Source of the DNA: Oscillospiraceae bacterium
Lineage (GTDB): Bacteria > Bacillota > Clostridia > Oscillospirales > Oscillospiraceae
Direction: 5' to 3'
Length of the DNA: 64,000 nucleotides
Assembly: GCA_017432615.1 (NCBI GenBank)
Contig: JAFRIV010000012.1
Location: forward strand, 44,930-108,929
Below the pieces are notes generated by a model, which searched no databases, was not told the DNA's origin, and worked only from the letters and a program-made list of their open reading frames with translations. This document shows positions 7,770 through 17,300 of this stretch, piece after piece; position 1 is the first letter of the stretch; each line of letters opens with the position of its first letter. The position numbers were made by a program, and so were the translations under genes.

Positions 7770-8762
7770 ATGATAGAGATCAGACATCTCGGCAAGACTT
7801 TTCAGACTTCCGCAGGGGACATCGTTGCCCTTGACGACATCAACCTGACGATTGCAGACGGAGAAATATTCGGCATCATCGGCCTGTCCGGGGCGGGGAA
7901 GAGCACACTAGTGCGGTGTATCAACCTGCTGGAACGGCCCACCGCCGGAGATGTGATCATCAACGGAAAAAGTATGATGAGTCTGCCGGAGAAGGAACTG
8001 CTGCAAATGCGGCGCTCTATCGGGATGATCTTTCAGAACTTCAATTTGTTGGAACAGCGCACCGTGTTGGGCAATGTGTGCTTCCCGTTGGAGATCTCCG
8101 GTGTGGGAAAAAAGGAGGCAAAAGCCAAGGCGCTGGAATTGCTGAAGATTGTCGGGCTGGAGGAGAGAACAAGAGCATATCCTTCCCAACTGTCGGGCGG
8201 GCAGAAGCAGCGTGTGGCTATTGCAAGAGCACTTGCTACCGACCCGCAATATCTGCTGTGCGACGAGGCAACCTCTGCTCTTGACCCTAACACCACCCGG
8301 CAGATCCTGGATCTGTTGAAGTCCATCAACCGGGATCTCGGTGTGACAATCATCGTGATCACCCACGAGATGAAGGTGATCGACAGGATCTGTGACAGCG
8401 TGGCAGTCATCGATGCCAGCCACATTGCCGAAGTCGGGAAGGTAAGCGAAGTATTTACCGCCCCGAAAACGCAGATCGCCCGGGACCTGATCATCCCGAA
8501 GGAGAGCAACATCATCAGCACTACAGGCGGAAGAAAGCTGCGGCTGACCTTTGACGGCGAGGAGAAAACGCGGGAACCGCTGATCTCACGCATGGTGCTG
8601 GAATGCGGTGCTCCGGTGAATATTCTTTTTGCCGACACCAGGATCTATGATAATGTGGTGCACGGCCACATGGTCATTGAACTGCCGAATGAGCTGCATG
8701 AGGCAGAAAAAATCATGTACTGGCTGAGCAGCAACAACGTGAAATGGAAGGAGGAGATATAA
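7770..8762 (+). CDS. metN: Methionine-type ABC transporter ATPase (second copy)
   Basis: A 330-residue MetN paralogue with Walker A GLSGAGKST, signature LSGGQKQR, Walker B LLCDEATS and the ITHEM switch region. A NIL/ACT-like domain occupies ~255-325. It lacks the insertion after residue 64 found in the first copy. It belongs to the same rightward operon as the M20 hydrolase (28-base gap) and is followed after two bases by its permease. Confidence 0.92.
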   Translation: MIEIRHLGKTFQTSAGDIVALDDINLTIADGEIFGIIGLSGAGKSTLVRCINLLERPTAGDVIINGKSMMSLPEKELLQMRRSIGMIFQNFNLLEQRTVLGNVCFPLEISGVGKKEAKAKALELLKIVGLEERTRAYPSQLSGGQKQRVAIARALATDPQYLLCDEATSALDPNTTRQILDLLKSINRDLGVTIIVITHEMKVIDRICDSVAVIDASHIAEVGKVSEVFTAPKTQIARDLIIPKESNIISTTGGRKLRLTFDGEEKTREPLISRMVLECGAPVNILFADTRIYDNVVHGHMVIELPNELHEAEKIMYWLSSNNVKWKEEI

Positions 8763-8764
8763 GC

Positions 8765-9448
8765 ATGCTTTCCAGTATGTTTTACAAACTGTGGGCCAAC
8801 GGTCTGATCCAGATGGGCATTTGGGAAACTGTATATATGACGATGATTGCGTCCTTCTTCTCTTACCTGTTCGGACTTCCACTGGGGGTGATCCTGACAG
8901 TGACTGATAAAAACGGCATTTGTGAAAACCGGGCAGTGAACAGCATTTTGGGGTTTGCCGTCAATTTCTTTCGCAGCATTCCGTTTATCATTTTAATGGT
9001 AGCAATGCTGCCCGTAGCCAAATTTGTTGTAGGCACCTCCCTCGGGAATAAGGCTGTCATTGTCATGCTGATCATCGGAGCCTCCCCCTATGTGGCGAGA
9101 ATGGTGGAATCTTCCATCAAGGAAGTGGATGCGGGGGTCATTGAAGCGGCCCAGGCTATGGGAGCCAACAAGCTGCAGATCATCTGCAAAGTGCTCCTGC
9201 CGGAGGCCAAACCCTCTCTGATTATTGGAGCAGCCATCTCTATCGTCACCATTTTAAGCTATTCCGCCATGGCGGCTACCCTGGGCGGCACGGGATTGGG
9301 GCAGATTGCCATCATCTACGGCCACCAGAGAAACAACAGCGACATCACATGGATCTGCGTCTTTTTGACGGTGATCATAGTGCAGATTATCCAGATGGCC
9401 GGGACGGCCATCGCTCAGAAAACGGATAAGCGTATCCGGAATAAATAA
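8765..9448 (+). CDS. metI: Methionine-type ABC transporter permease (second copy)
   Basis: A 227-residue MetI-family permease with five predicted helices and the coupling motif EAAQAMGANKLQIICK. I chose the ATG at 8765 because a GGAGGAG site ends eight bases before it. An upstream in-frame ATG at 8744 would lie inside the end of metN and has no ribosome site. It pairs with the conventional binding protein that follows. Confidence 0.92.
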   Translation: MLSSMFYKLWANGLIQMGIWETVYMTMIASFFSYLFGLPLGVILTVTDKNGICENRAVNSILGFAVNFFRSIPFIILMVAMLPVAKFVVGTSLGNKAVIVMLIIGASPYVARMVESSIKEVDAGVIEAAQAMGANKLQIICKVLLPEAKPSLIIGAAISIVTILSYSAMAATLGGTGLGQIAIIYGHQRNNSDITWICVFLTVIIVQIIQMAGTAIAQKTDKRIRNK

Positions 9449-9477
9449 AGGAATTATTTTTTAAGGAGGATAAACCC

Positions 9478-10296
9478 ATGAAAAAGACTCTTGCACTGAT
9501 CCTTGCACTCATTCTCGCACTGTCCCTCATCCCAGCAGCGTTTGCCGCGGATGCCGATAAGACCATTACGGTAGGCGCCAGTGCCACCCCGCATGCTGAG
9601 ATCCTGGAAGCGGTAAAAGATACATTGGCCGCAGAAGGATATGAGCTGAAGATCGTGATCTATGACGACTATGTGCTGCCGAATACCGCCCTGGAAGAGG
9701 GAGACCTGGATGCCAACTACTTCCAGCATACCCCATATCTCAACTACTTCAATGAAGCGGAAGGAACCCATATCGTTCCCGCTGCGCTTGTGCACTATGA
9801 ACCCTTCGGCATTTACAGCGAGAGCATCACAGACCTGAAAGATCTGGAAAAGGGAGCTACCATTGTGATCCCGGCAGACGACAGTAATGAGACCCGCGCT
9901 CTGCTGCTTCTCCAGCAGGAAGGCCTCATTAAGATTGAAGAAGGCTACACCGTAGAAACCGGCATTACTCATCTTGACATTGCCGACGATGGCGGGTTTA
10001 AAATCGTTCCTGTTCAGGCAGACACCGTGCCAGCGCAGCTGAAAAACGGAGACAAGGGCACAATAGCCGTTATCAACGGCAACTACGCCCTGGAAGCGGG
10101 TTATACCTCTGCCGATGCTATTGCTCTGGAGGATGCTTCCGGTGATGCTGCCCAATACTATGCCAATCTGATCGGCGTGCGGGAAGGCGAAGAAAACAGC
10201 GAGAAAACCCAGGCACTGGTTAAGGCTCTTCTGACGGATGAAGTAAAGACCTTTATCGAAGAGACCTATAACGGCTCTGTAGTGGCAGTATTCTGA
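9478..10296 (+). CDS. metQ: MetQ/NlpA-family substrate-binding protein, normal topology
   Basis: A 272-residue exported binding protein with the usual lobe order: first lobe ~29-126 (DDYVLPNTALEEGDLDANYF, QHTPYL), second lobe ~127-272 (ATIVIPADDSNETR, INGNYALEAGY). The signal peptide ends AAFA|AD and, unlike typical Gram-positive MetQ, has no lipobox Cys. AAGGAGG lies a few bases before the ATG. It is the last gene of the operon and serves as an internal reference showing that the binding protein at 3743-4648 is permuted. The ligand is probably Met or a derivative. Confidence 0.92.
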   Translation: MKKTLALILALILALSLIPAAFAADADKTITVGASATPHAEILEAVKDTLAAEGYELKIVIYDDYVLPNTALEEGDLDANYFQHTPYLNYFNEAEGTHIVPAALVHYEPFGIYSESITDLKDLEKGATIVIPADDSNETRALLLLQQEGLIKIEEGYTVETGITHLDIADDGGFKIVPVQADTVPAQLKNGDKGTIAVINGNYALEAGYTSADAIALEDASGDAAQYYANLIGVREGEENSEKTQALVKALLTDEVKTFIEETYNGSVVAVF

Positions 10297-10327
10297 TCGA
10301 CCTACAGGAAAACAGCGGATTTTAACA

Positions 10328-10364
10328 GGCGGCGGACCGGTACGGTCCGTCGCCCTTTCTGTTT
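10328..10364 (+). terminator. Terminator of the double MetNIQ operon
   Basis: GGCGGCGGACC (10328-10338) pairs with GGTCCGTCGCC (10344-10354) with one G-U pair and loop GGTAC, followed by CTTTCTGTTT. Confidence 0.8.
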
Positions 10365-10400
10365 ACAAATGAAGGGAAGTATGATAAACTCACCCTTGTT

Positions 10401-11153
10401 ATGAAGAATAAAAAACGCTGGGTCAACTTCATACTGTTTGTTGTGCCGGCAGCAGGGCTTGCCGTCGGGGCTAGGCCTGCTATTGGGTTTCTGGAAGGGT
10501 TTCTGAGCGACGGAGAACCAAAGCGGGTCACTATTGCTGCGGCAGTACTCCTTTACGGCATGGCGGCAATTGTAGTGCTGACGGCGATTTCCGGCTTTCT
10601 GGCAGTTGCACGCGGACCGGTAGCAGGCACCTCGGTGCTGCTGGTGCTGATTGCAGCCCTCTGCGGGGCTGGGCTTTACTTCGGTGTACGGAACATGCCG
10701 GTCGGAGAAGCTGAGCCCACTGGAACGCCTCGCCCGACGGTGACGCCTCCCGAGGTGACGATCGACAACACGATCAAAAGCAACGGCAACCCGGAAACAG
10801 GCACCGTTTTCTACAGCCGTTATGGGGAGGGGCCGAGTACGCTGATCGTTGAAAATAACAGTCAGTCGGATATCTGTTTTCGGATGAGCGACCGGCATGA
10901 TCTGCTGGTGATGGTGTTTTATGTTCGCGCCGGAGAGACGGGAGAATTCAAAGCACCTATGGGAACGTATGAATTTCGCTGCGTGACAGGCAAGATCTGG
11001 GAGAATGAGAAGACCTATTTCGGTGAGCGGTCATACTTCAGGAAGCTTGCCGAACAGGTGGTGATCTACCACGGCAGCACAGCAAAGATCACGTTAAGTC
11101 CCGGACTCCCGGAAATGAAGATTATCAAACAGCAGGAATATGAAGCAATATAG
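10401..11153 (+). CDS. Unrecognised membrane protein with outside domain
   Basis: A 250-residue protein of no family I recognise. Residues ~8-30, ~45-68 and ~76-95 look like three membrane helices. A Pro/Thr-rich linker (TPRPTVTPP) leads to a ~145-residue, probably external domain rich in beta-forming residues. No ribosome site lies directly upstream. A seven-codon frame starting at 10381, preceded by GAAGGGAAG, has its TGA overlapping this ATG (ATGA), so the gene could be translated by reinitiation. Alternatively TATGAT at 10379-10384 could drive an almost leaderless mRNA. Similar proteins with a folded domain after TPTP linkers are common exported proteins in Clostridia, but the role is unknown. 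Confidence 0.6.
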   Translation: MKNKKRWVNFILFVVPAAGLAVGARPAIGFLEGFLSDGEPKRVTIAAAVLLYGMAAIVVLTAISGFLAVARGPVAGTSVLLVLIAALCGAGLYFGVRNMPVGEAEPTGTPRPTVTPPEVTIDNTIKSNGNPETGTVFYSRYGEGPSTLIVENNSQSDICFRMSDRHDLLVMVFYVRAGETGEFKAPMGTYEFRCVTGKIWENEKTYFGERSYFRKLAEQVVIYHGSTAKITLSPGLPEMKIIKQQEYEAI

Positions 11154-11182
11154 CATTAACAAAACCGGAACGAAAAGAAACA

Positions 11183-11226
11183 GGAGAAGGCACTCCTTTA
11201 TGGAAAGGGAAAGCCTTCTCCCAAAT
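11183..11226. terminator. Hairpin between converging genes
   Basis: GGAGAAGGC (11183-11191) pairs with GCCTTCTCC (11213-11221), with a further CCTTT/AAAGG inner stem. AAATTT follows on the plus strand and TGTTTCTTTT on the minus strand, so it can serve both the membrane-protein gene and glgA. Confidence 0.65.
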
Positions 11227-11231
11227 TTATT

Positions 11232-11273
11232 AGTATTATTAGTATTATAAGTAGTATTATTAGTATTATAAGG
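11232..11273. repeat. Two tandem 21-bp AT-rich repeats
   Basis: Two adjoining 21-base copies (11232-11252 and 11253-11273) differ only in the last base. Each is itself made of AGTATTATT/AGTATTATA units. They lie just downstream of glgA and next to the terminator hairpin. No function assigned. Confidence 0.7.
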
Positions 11274-11286
11274 AAATACAGGGCTG

Positions 11287-12912
11287 TTACGGCTTGAGTT
11301 CCAGATAAAGTGCGCGATACTGCTTGGCGGCATTATCCCAGGAGACGTCTTTCTTCATATCACGGACTACCAGCTCATCCCAGTGATCCCGTTCGGTAAA
11401 GTAAATGGTCTTGGCACGGTTGATGGCGTCCAGAAGCAGATGCTGTTCATAACGGTCAAAGGTGAAGCCGTTGCCCTCTCCGGTGTACATATTGTAGGGC
11501 TCCACCGTGTCCTTCAGGCCGCCGGTTTCCCGCACGATAGGAACGGTCCCATACCGCATGGCGATCAACTGCGTCAGGCCGCAGGGCTCAAACAGACTGG
11601 GGACGAGCAAAGCATCAGCTCCGGCATAGATCTGATGAGCACGCCCTTCGTCATACATGATGTTGGCACACACGCTGCCCTTATAGGTATTCTCATAATA
11701 ACGGAAGGAATCTTCATAGAAGGGATCCCCGGTACCGAGAACAACTACCTGCGTGTTGCCATCGATCAGTTCCGGCAGGATGGCGTTGACCAGATCCAGC
11801 CCCTTCTGATCCGTCAGGCGGGAGATCAAACCGATGACGAACTTGTCCTCGTCGATGTTAAGGCCGAGAGTAGCCTGCAGGGCTTTTTTGTTTTTCTTTT
11901 TCTTAGCTGTAACATCTGCAGCGTCATAAGGCGCTACGAGGAGAGGATCGGTTAGGCTGTTCCAAATGCTGCAATCAATTCCATTGACAATGCCGCGCAG
12001 CTTCGGGGCATGATAACGCAGATGCGCGTCAAGCCCCTCACCGTAGAAAGGCGTCTGGATCTCGGAAGCATAGGTGTTGCTGACGGTTGTGATCATATCC
12101 GCATAGGCCAGACCGCCCTTGAACATATTCGCATCCCCGTGATCCTGCAGAAGCACATCGTAATTGAAGAGGTAATCCGGCAGGCCGGACCAGTAGCGGA
12201 GCCTTTCGTTATAAAAAAGCCCCTGGAAACGAAGATTGTGGATCGTGATGATGGATTTGGCATTGGCGACCGGCGTGCCGGCAAACTCCGTACGGAGGTA
12301 TACCGGGACAAGGCCGGCCTGCCAGTCATGGCAGTGAACGATATCCGGGTGCCAGTCCATATAATTTAAAGCGGCAAGGGCTGCCTTGGAGAAGAAGCAG
12401 TACTTGGGAATATCCTCCACGAGGTCGGTATAAGGATTGCCCCAGGAGAAGAATTCTTCATTGTCGATAAAATCATAGACCACGCCGTCCCACACATATT
12501 CCATGATGCCGACAAAAAAGCTGCGCCCGTCGGAACAGAGATCCATCATAAAATCACCGCGATAGACCATCTTATCTTGATACTGCTGCGGGATACAGCG
12601 GTAACGGGGCAGAATCACTTTCACATCACAGTTCTGGCGGGAAAGCGCCCTGGGCAGGGCATACATCACGTCACCAAGGCCGCCTGTTTTCACGAAAGGA
12701 TAGCATTCCGAACCGATGAAAGCGACGCTTCTTCTCGGCTGGGGAAGTGCCTCTTCGCCGAACACGGCAGCGGCAGGGGCGGAAACTTCCGGTGCAGGAG
12801 TTTCCGGGACTGCGGCTTTCACCGCGCGTTTTCTCGGGGCCTTCTTTGCTGCTTCTTTTGTTTCGTCTTTCACAGGGGCCGGTTCGGTCACGGGTTTTTT
12901 CTTTGCAGGCAT
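11287..12912 (-). CDS. glgA: Glycogen synthase with basic Ala/Lys/Pro tail at N-terminus
   Basis: A 541-residue GT5 glycogen/starch synthase that extends alpha-1,4-glucan from ADP-glucose. The catalytic part starts near residue 62 with SVAFIGSECYPFVKTGGLGDV (KTGGL loop binds ADP-glucose) and includes HCHDWQAGLVPVYL and the C-terminal EPCGLTQLIAMRYGTVP segment. Residues 1-60 are an unusual low-complexity tail rich in Lys, Ala, Pro and Glu, reminiscent of histone H1-like tails, absent from typical GlgA (~475 residues). GGAGGAT precedes the ATG and a consensus promoter lies 45 bases upstream. No other glycogen gene is adjacent. Confidence 0.94.
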   Translation of the reverse strand: MPAKKKPVTEPAPVKDETKEAAKKAPRKRAVKAAVPETPAPEVSAPAAAVFGEEALPQPRRSVAFIGSECYPFVKTGGLGDVMYALPRALSRQNCDVKVILPRYRCIPQQYQDKMVYRGDFMMDLCSDGRSFFVGIMEYVWDGVVYDFIDNEEFFSWGNPYTDLVEDIPKYCFFSKAALAALNYMDWHPDIVHCHDWQAGLVPVYLRTEFAGTPVANAKSIITIHNLRFQGLFYNERLRYWSGLPDYLFNYDVLLQDHGDANMFKGGLAYADMITTVSNTYASEIQTPFYGEGLDAHLRYHAPKLRGIVNGIDCSIWNSLTDPLLVAPYDAADVTAKKKKNKKALQATLGLNIDEDKFVIGLISRLTDQKGLDLVNAILPELIDGNTQVVVLGTGDPFYEDSFRYYENTYKGSVCANIMYDEGRAHQIYAGADALLVPSLFEPCGLTQLIAMRYGTVPIVRETGGLKDTVEPYNMYTGEGNGFTFDRYEQHLLLDAINRAKTIYFTERDHWDELVVRDMKKDVSWDNAAKQYRALYLELKP

Positions 12913-12957
12913 AGGGGAAGATCCTCCTTCAATGGTTGTTTGTTGTTTTCTACACAG

Positions 12958-12986
12958 ATTATACTTTGCCGGGAGAAGAAATGCAA
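12958..12986 (-). promoter_or_regulatory. Sigma-A promoter of glgA
   Basis: On the minus strand, TTGCAT (12986-12981), 17-base spacer, TATAAT (12963-12958). It overlaps the region where the rightward gene at 12991 would need its start codon. Confidence 0.75.
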
Positions 12987-12990
12987 GAGG

Positions 12991-13536
12991 GTTTTATCGG
13001 GACAGCTGCTGGCATCCCTCACCACCACTGCTTTCGCTGAAGCACAGACGGAGACGACGGAAATTGCGGAATACCACTGGGAGGATTTTGAACCCTTGCT
13101 TGAGCAGGCCGGTATTCCCGGGGATTATTATACCTTCAATTCCTTTGATCTGCAGATGTGGATCCCCGACGTGCTGGAAATCGAAGACGTCCCGGACGAA
13201 GATCGTGAACAGGGGATCTATGTCCTGGCAGCCAGCGAGGATGAGAAGTATCAGATGGTAATACGCAGATACGCTTATGAAAATGAAATTGAATCTATCG
13301 AGGAGTGGCAGGAACTGCTGAGAGATCAGATGGGTATCGATGAATCCGTTATTTGCTACGTAAACGGTCTCAAAGTGCTTGAATATCAGGATACGGAAAA
13401 CGATGTTTTCTTCTGCGACATTCATATCACTGACGGCAGCATCCTTGAGTTCATCTTCAAACCGTTTTCCGATCAGGATTATGCCACCTGCATTGTGTTT
13501 ATGGTCAATTCCCTGATGCCTGAAACAGAAGAATAA
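12991..13536 (+). pseudogene. Exported protein gene lacking a usable start
   Basis: The frame encodes the end of a signal peptide (LLASLTTTAFAEAQ) followed by ~165 acidic residues (HWEDFEPLLEQAGIPGDYYTF and so on) ending at a good stop. No ATG, GTG or TTG with a ribosome site stands before it. The only nearby candidates in frame are TTGs at 12940 and 12943, which give a poor signal peptide. A GGGAG-spaced ATG at 12981 is in another frame and stops after 19 codons. The glgA promoter occupies this spot. I read it as a gene whose 5' end was lost or frameshifted. The mature part looks like a small exported protein of a type common in Clostridia, of unknown function. Confidence 0.6.
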
Positions 13537-13562
13537 CGATTTTTCTTTCCCGCTGCATGAAT

Positions 13563-13590
13563 GATCCCGCCTTCAGAAAGAGGCGGGATC
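13563..13590. terminator. Hairpin between converging genes
   Basis: GATCCCGCC (13563-13571) pairs with GGCGGGATC (13582-13590). The following T-rich tract is weak on both strands, so termination is plausible but not strong. Confidence 0.5.
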
Positions 13591-13621
13591 TTCTGCCTGT
13601 TATCAGGGGTTCTGACCAGGA

Positions 13622-14287
13622 TTAGTCTTTCACCGTCAGGAAAGGCAGCGCACAGGTATGGCAGATGCTCCGGTTGCTTCGCTGTCTGGTTCCGCATCTG
13701 GGGCAGATCACATGTTCAGGATCTTCCGTCGGAATGGGAGACTTTGCGTCCGATGCCTCCGGACCGACGCCGTCAGGTCCAGCTGTGAAGCCTTCGAGAG
13801 CAGGGGAACCCTCTGCCTCGTTGTCCGGGAACTCTTCCGGAACGGTCTGCCGATGCCCTTCTGTAATCGCCTCCAGGAAAGAAGAAGAGACGGATCCGTA
13901 TAAAAGCTGATTCTTTTTCTTTATGAATTCTTCAAGCGTCAGTGCTTCGGAATCCAGCAGTTCCTTGTATTGTTTTAAATAATCAATAATTTCGTTTTCT
14001 GTCAGGGAAACTACGGTATAATCTTCATCCAGCTGCAGCAGCTGGGTCTTTTTTCTTTTATAGTCATAATCGTTCAGAACAGCCTGATCCAGCAATTCCC
14101 TGTACTGCCGGATATAATCAATGATCTCATTCTCTTTCAGCATCCTGCGTGTCATTGGACGAACCTCCCCAATTCCCTCAGTTGCCGGACAGACAATCCC
14201 CGGCATTTCCAATATTTCCTGCGGATGATATTCTATCATAGTTTTACAACGTTCACAATGCTGTTTTGCGGTGCCTGTTATTAACAC
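13622..14287 (-). CDS. Zinc-ribbon protein with two SHOCT-like modules
   Basis: A 221-residue cytoplasmic protein. An N-terminal CERC and a later Cys may form one zinc site. Two similar ~35-residue units, KENEIIDYIRQYRELLD and ENEIIDYLKQYKELLD, each followed by an LLQL- or LLYG-type ending, resemble SHOCT (short C-terminal) domains and are tandem copies of each other. A Pro/Glu-rich linker follows. The C-terminus is a CPRCGTRQ...CHTC zinc ribbon. The start is a GTG at 14287 with no clear ribosome site; ATG at 14239 is an alternative but would remove the first Cys pair. Function unknown; zinc binding and oligomerisation are inferred. Confidence 0.6.
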   Translation of the reverse strand: MLITGTAKQHCERCKTMIEYHPQEILEMPGIVCPATEGIGEVRPMTRRMLKENEIIDYIRQYRELLDQAVLNDYDYKRKKTQLLQLDEDYTVVSLTENEIIDYLKQYKELLDSEALTLEEFIKKKNQLLYGSVSSSFLEAITEGHRQTVPEEFPDNEAEGSPALEGFTAGPDGVGPEASDAKSPIPTEDPEHVICPRCGTRQRSNRSICHTCALPFLTVKD

Positions 14288-14303
14288 GGCAGATGAAAAA
14301 TAA

Positions 14304-14332
14304 TTGCGGAAGCAAAAGCAATGTAGTATAAT
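14304..14332 (+). promoter_or_regulatory. Sigma-A promoter of the M16C protease gene
   Basis: TTGCGG (14304-14309), 17-base spacer, TATAAT (14327-14332), about 30 bases before the ATG at 14362. Confidence 0.7.
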
Positions 14333-14361
14333 GCCAACATATATTTCTACAGGAGGGTACT

Positions 14362-17300
14362 ATGAAAAAACTGCTGTCTCTTTTTCTGATTCTTGGAATG
14401 CTCCTGACGTTATGCCCGTTCTCTCTCGCGGAAGAGGACACAGCGGAGATACCTGCTGTGGGGCAGACAGTGGAAGGTTTTACCGTGAAGGAGAGACGTC
14501 CGTTCCCGATGCTTGGGGCTGAGGTCACTCTGTTTGAACATGACAGGACCGGTGCCCGGCTGATGTATCTTGCCAACAACGATACAAACCGGATGTTTGA
14601 TCTGACGTTTTTGACCCGGGCCATTGATAACACCGGGCTGCCGCATGTTTTTGAACATGCTACACTGAACGGGTCGGAGAAATACCCGTCGACGGATCTG
14701 TTTTTTAATCTGATGTATCAGACCTACAACACCTATTTAAATGCCTCAACAGGGGCACTGTTCACCACTTACCCCATGGCAAGCCTCTCTGAAGCACAGC
14801 TGCTGAAGTATGCCGATTTCTATACGGACAGCTGCCTGCATCCCCAGATCCTCGAGAAGGAAAGCATCTACCGGGAAGAAGCCTGGCGTTATCGTCTGGA
14901 GAATGAAGAGGACGATCTGACGATTGAGGGCACCGTATATTCTGAGATGCTGGCGGCACTGAATATCCAGTCGATGTCCTATACCAATCTGCTGCGCACA
15001 GCTTTCCCGGGCTCCACCATCGGCAATGTTTTCGGCGGCGACCCTGCTTTTATACCGGATATGACATGGGAGAATCTGAAAGCTTACCATGACTATTATT
15101 ATCACCCGTCCAACAGCATTGCGTTTCTCTATGGCCGGTTTGAGGATTACACGGCTTTTCTTGCCCTGCTGAACGAGGCGTTTGAGCCCTATGAAAGGAA
15201 AGAAGTTGTCCTGGACGATCCGGGATACCAGCCTCTCACCGGAACGGTGGAAAAAAGCTTTACCTTTCCGGCAGAGGCAGGCTCGGCAACGAAAAATGTC
15301 TCTTACATCTATTACGGAGCCTATTGCCAGGGGCTCGGTATGAATGAGGAGACGGCATTTGTCCTGAATACACTGACAGATATTCTCAATGCCGATGGCT
15401 CCCCCCTGATGCAGAAGCTGAAGAAAGCACTTCCCGCCGGATCCTTTGCCTGCTCAATGGAGATCAACGGGCCGGCACCGGGCGTGGTGGTGGTTGCCCA
15501 GAATGTGAATCCGGAAGATGCAAAACGGTTTCAAAGCGTTGTGGACGAGGCTTTTGGCGAAATCGCGGAAAACGGGTTTTCCCAGGATCTGGTGGATGCG
15601 GTGATGAACAGCCTCTCCCTGACCGGTAAGCTGAGCCGCGAAGACCCCAACGCAGGCGTGGATGTTGTTGTAGGTCAGATGGCAGTCTGGTATGCTGCCT
15701 CCGGAAATCCGTTTTATTATCTGGATTATGTCGATTCCATGGAAAAGATGGATCAGTGGAACCTGGACGGCGTATATGCGGATACGGTACAGCGCTGCTG
15801 GCTGAATAATGAGATCAAAGCGCTGGCAACCACTTCTCCGGAGCCGGGGGCAAAAGAAGCACAGGATGCTGCCGAGGCGCAGCGCCTGGCTGCAGTAAAA
15901 GCGGCCATGACCGAGGAGGAGATCCGCACCCTTGTGGAACAGACCAAAGCGGAAAAGAAAGAGGAGGACACTTCCCAATATATAGCTCAGCTGCAGGCGG
16001 TTTCCGCAGGCTCTCTGCCGGAAGAGCAGCGCTATTATTCCCTGCAGGATGAAACAGGGGAAGACGGCGTACGCCGTTTGACGGCACAGGTGGACGTGGA
16101 TGACGTCGGCATGACGCTGCTGCTCTTCGATGCGCTGGGGCTTCCCCAGGATGATCTGCACTGGTTCGCTCTCTATACCAGCCTGATCGGGAAAATGGAC
16201 ACTTCCACCCATACCAGAGAGGAACTGGCCGCCCTGATGGATCGGTATCTTTACAACTGCGATATCCGCTTCTCCATCCCTAATACTTTCGGAACGAAAG
16301 AGTATCACCCTTATCTGCGTGCAGGGTGGATCGCAGCGGACGAGGATCTCGCTACCGGATATGATCTGATCGGGGAGCTGTTGTTTGATACGCAGTTCAA
16401 TGATGCAGAAACACTCTCCGGCCTGATTTCACAGAAAAAGGCATCCCTGAGAAGTGAGATCACGCAACAGCCGTTTCAGGCGCTGCTTTATCGGGGGCTG
16501 GGTGCAAAGGAGCCGCGCTACGCATATCATGCGTATATGAACTATCTGCCGTATTACGCTTTCCTGGAAGAAACGGAACAGCGGATGCAAACGGAGCCGG
16601 AAACGGTGATCGCCAGGCTGCAGACGATTCAGGCGTTTTTCCATAACAAAACCAATGCTATTGCTGCCTATGCCGGCAGCGCGGATGGGATTGAGGCAAA
16701 CGCAAAAGCGACAGATGTATTTTTCAACACGCTGGATACTTTGCCCATCGAAGCACAGGAGTATGTTTTCGATGCTCCGGCCGCCAGTGAAGCGCTGATC
16801 GTTGACAGTTCTGTACAGTATAACATGGTAATTGCCGACTACGAGACCATGGGGCTGGAAGGCTTTACGGCAGATCTGAATGCCGTGGCCGCTATGACGG
16901 GGGATCTGTACCTGATCCCGGTGCTGCGGGAACAGTACGGCGTTTATACCCCTCAGCACGGATTCGCCGAAGAAGCAGGCGGATATCTGCTTTCCTATCG
17001 TGACCCGAATATACGGGAAACGTTTGATGCTTACGATGCATTGCCGGCATTCCTGGCAGAATTAACCCTCGATCAGGAAACCATTGACGGATATATTCTT
17101 TCCAGCTATTCCAGTTATGCCATGCCCCGGGGAGAACTGAACGGAGCTATCGAGGCAATCACAGGAAAGATCTGCAGCGAGCCGGAAGACCTTTTGACCC
17201 GGAGAATGCGTGAATTGAAAACGCTGACGCCGGAAAAGCTGGCGGGATACACCGCTGCCTATGAAAAGATGATGGCCGGCGGCCTGCGTTCGACAGCGGG

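Noticed and set aside
11232-11273. A CRISPR-like or origin-like repeat array
   Set aside because: Only two adjoining 21-base copies without spacers or nearby cas or replication genes; a simple tandem duplication.
12577-12990. Upstream extension of the exported-protein frame into glgA
   Set aside because: It runs antisense through the glgA coding start and gives a nonsensical N-terminus; only the part after 12991 resembles a protein.
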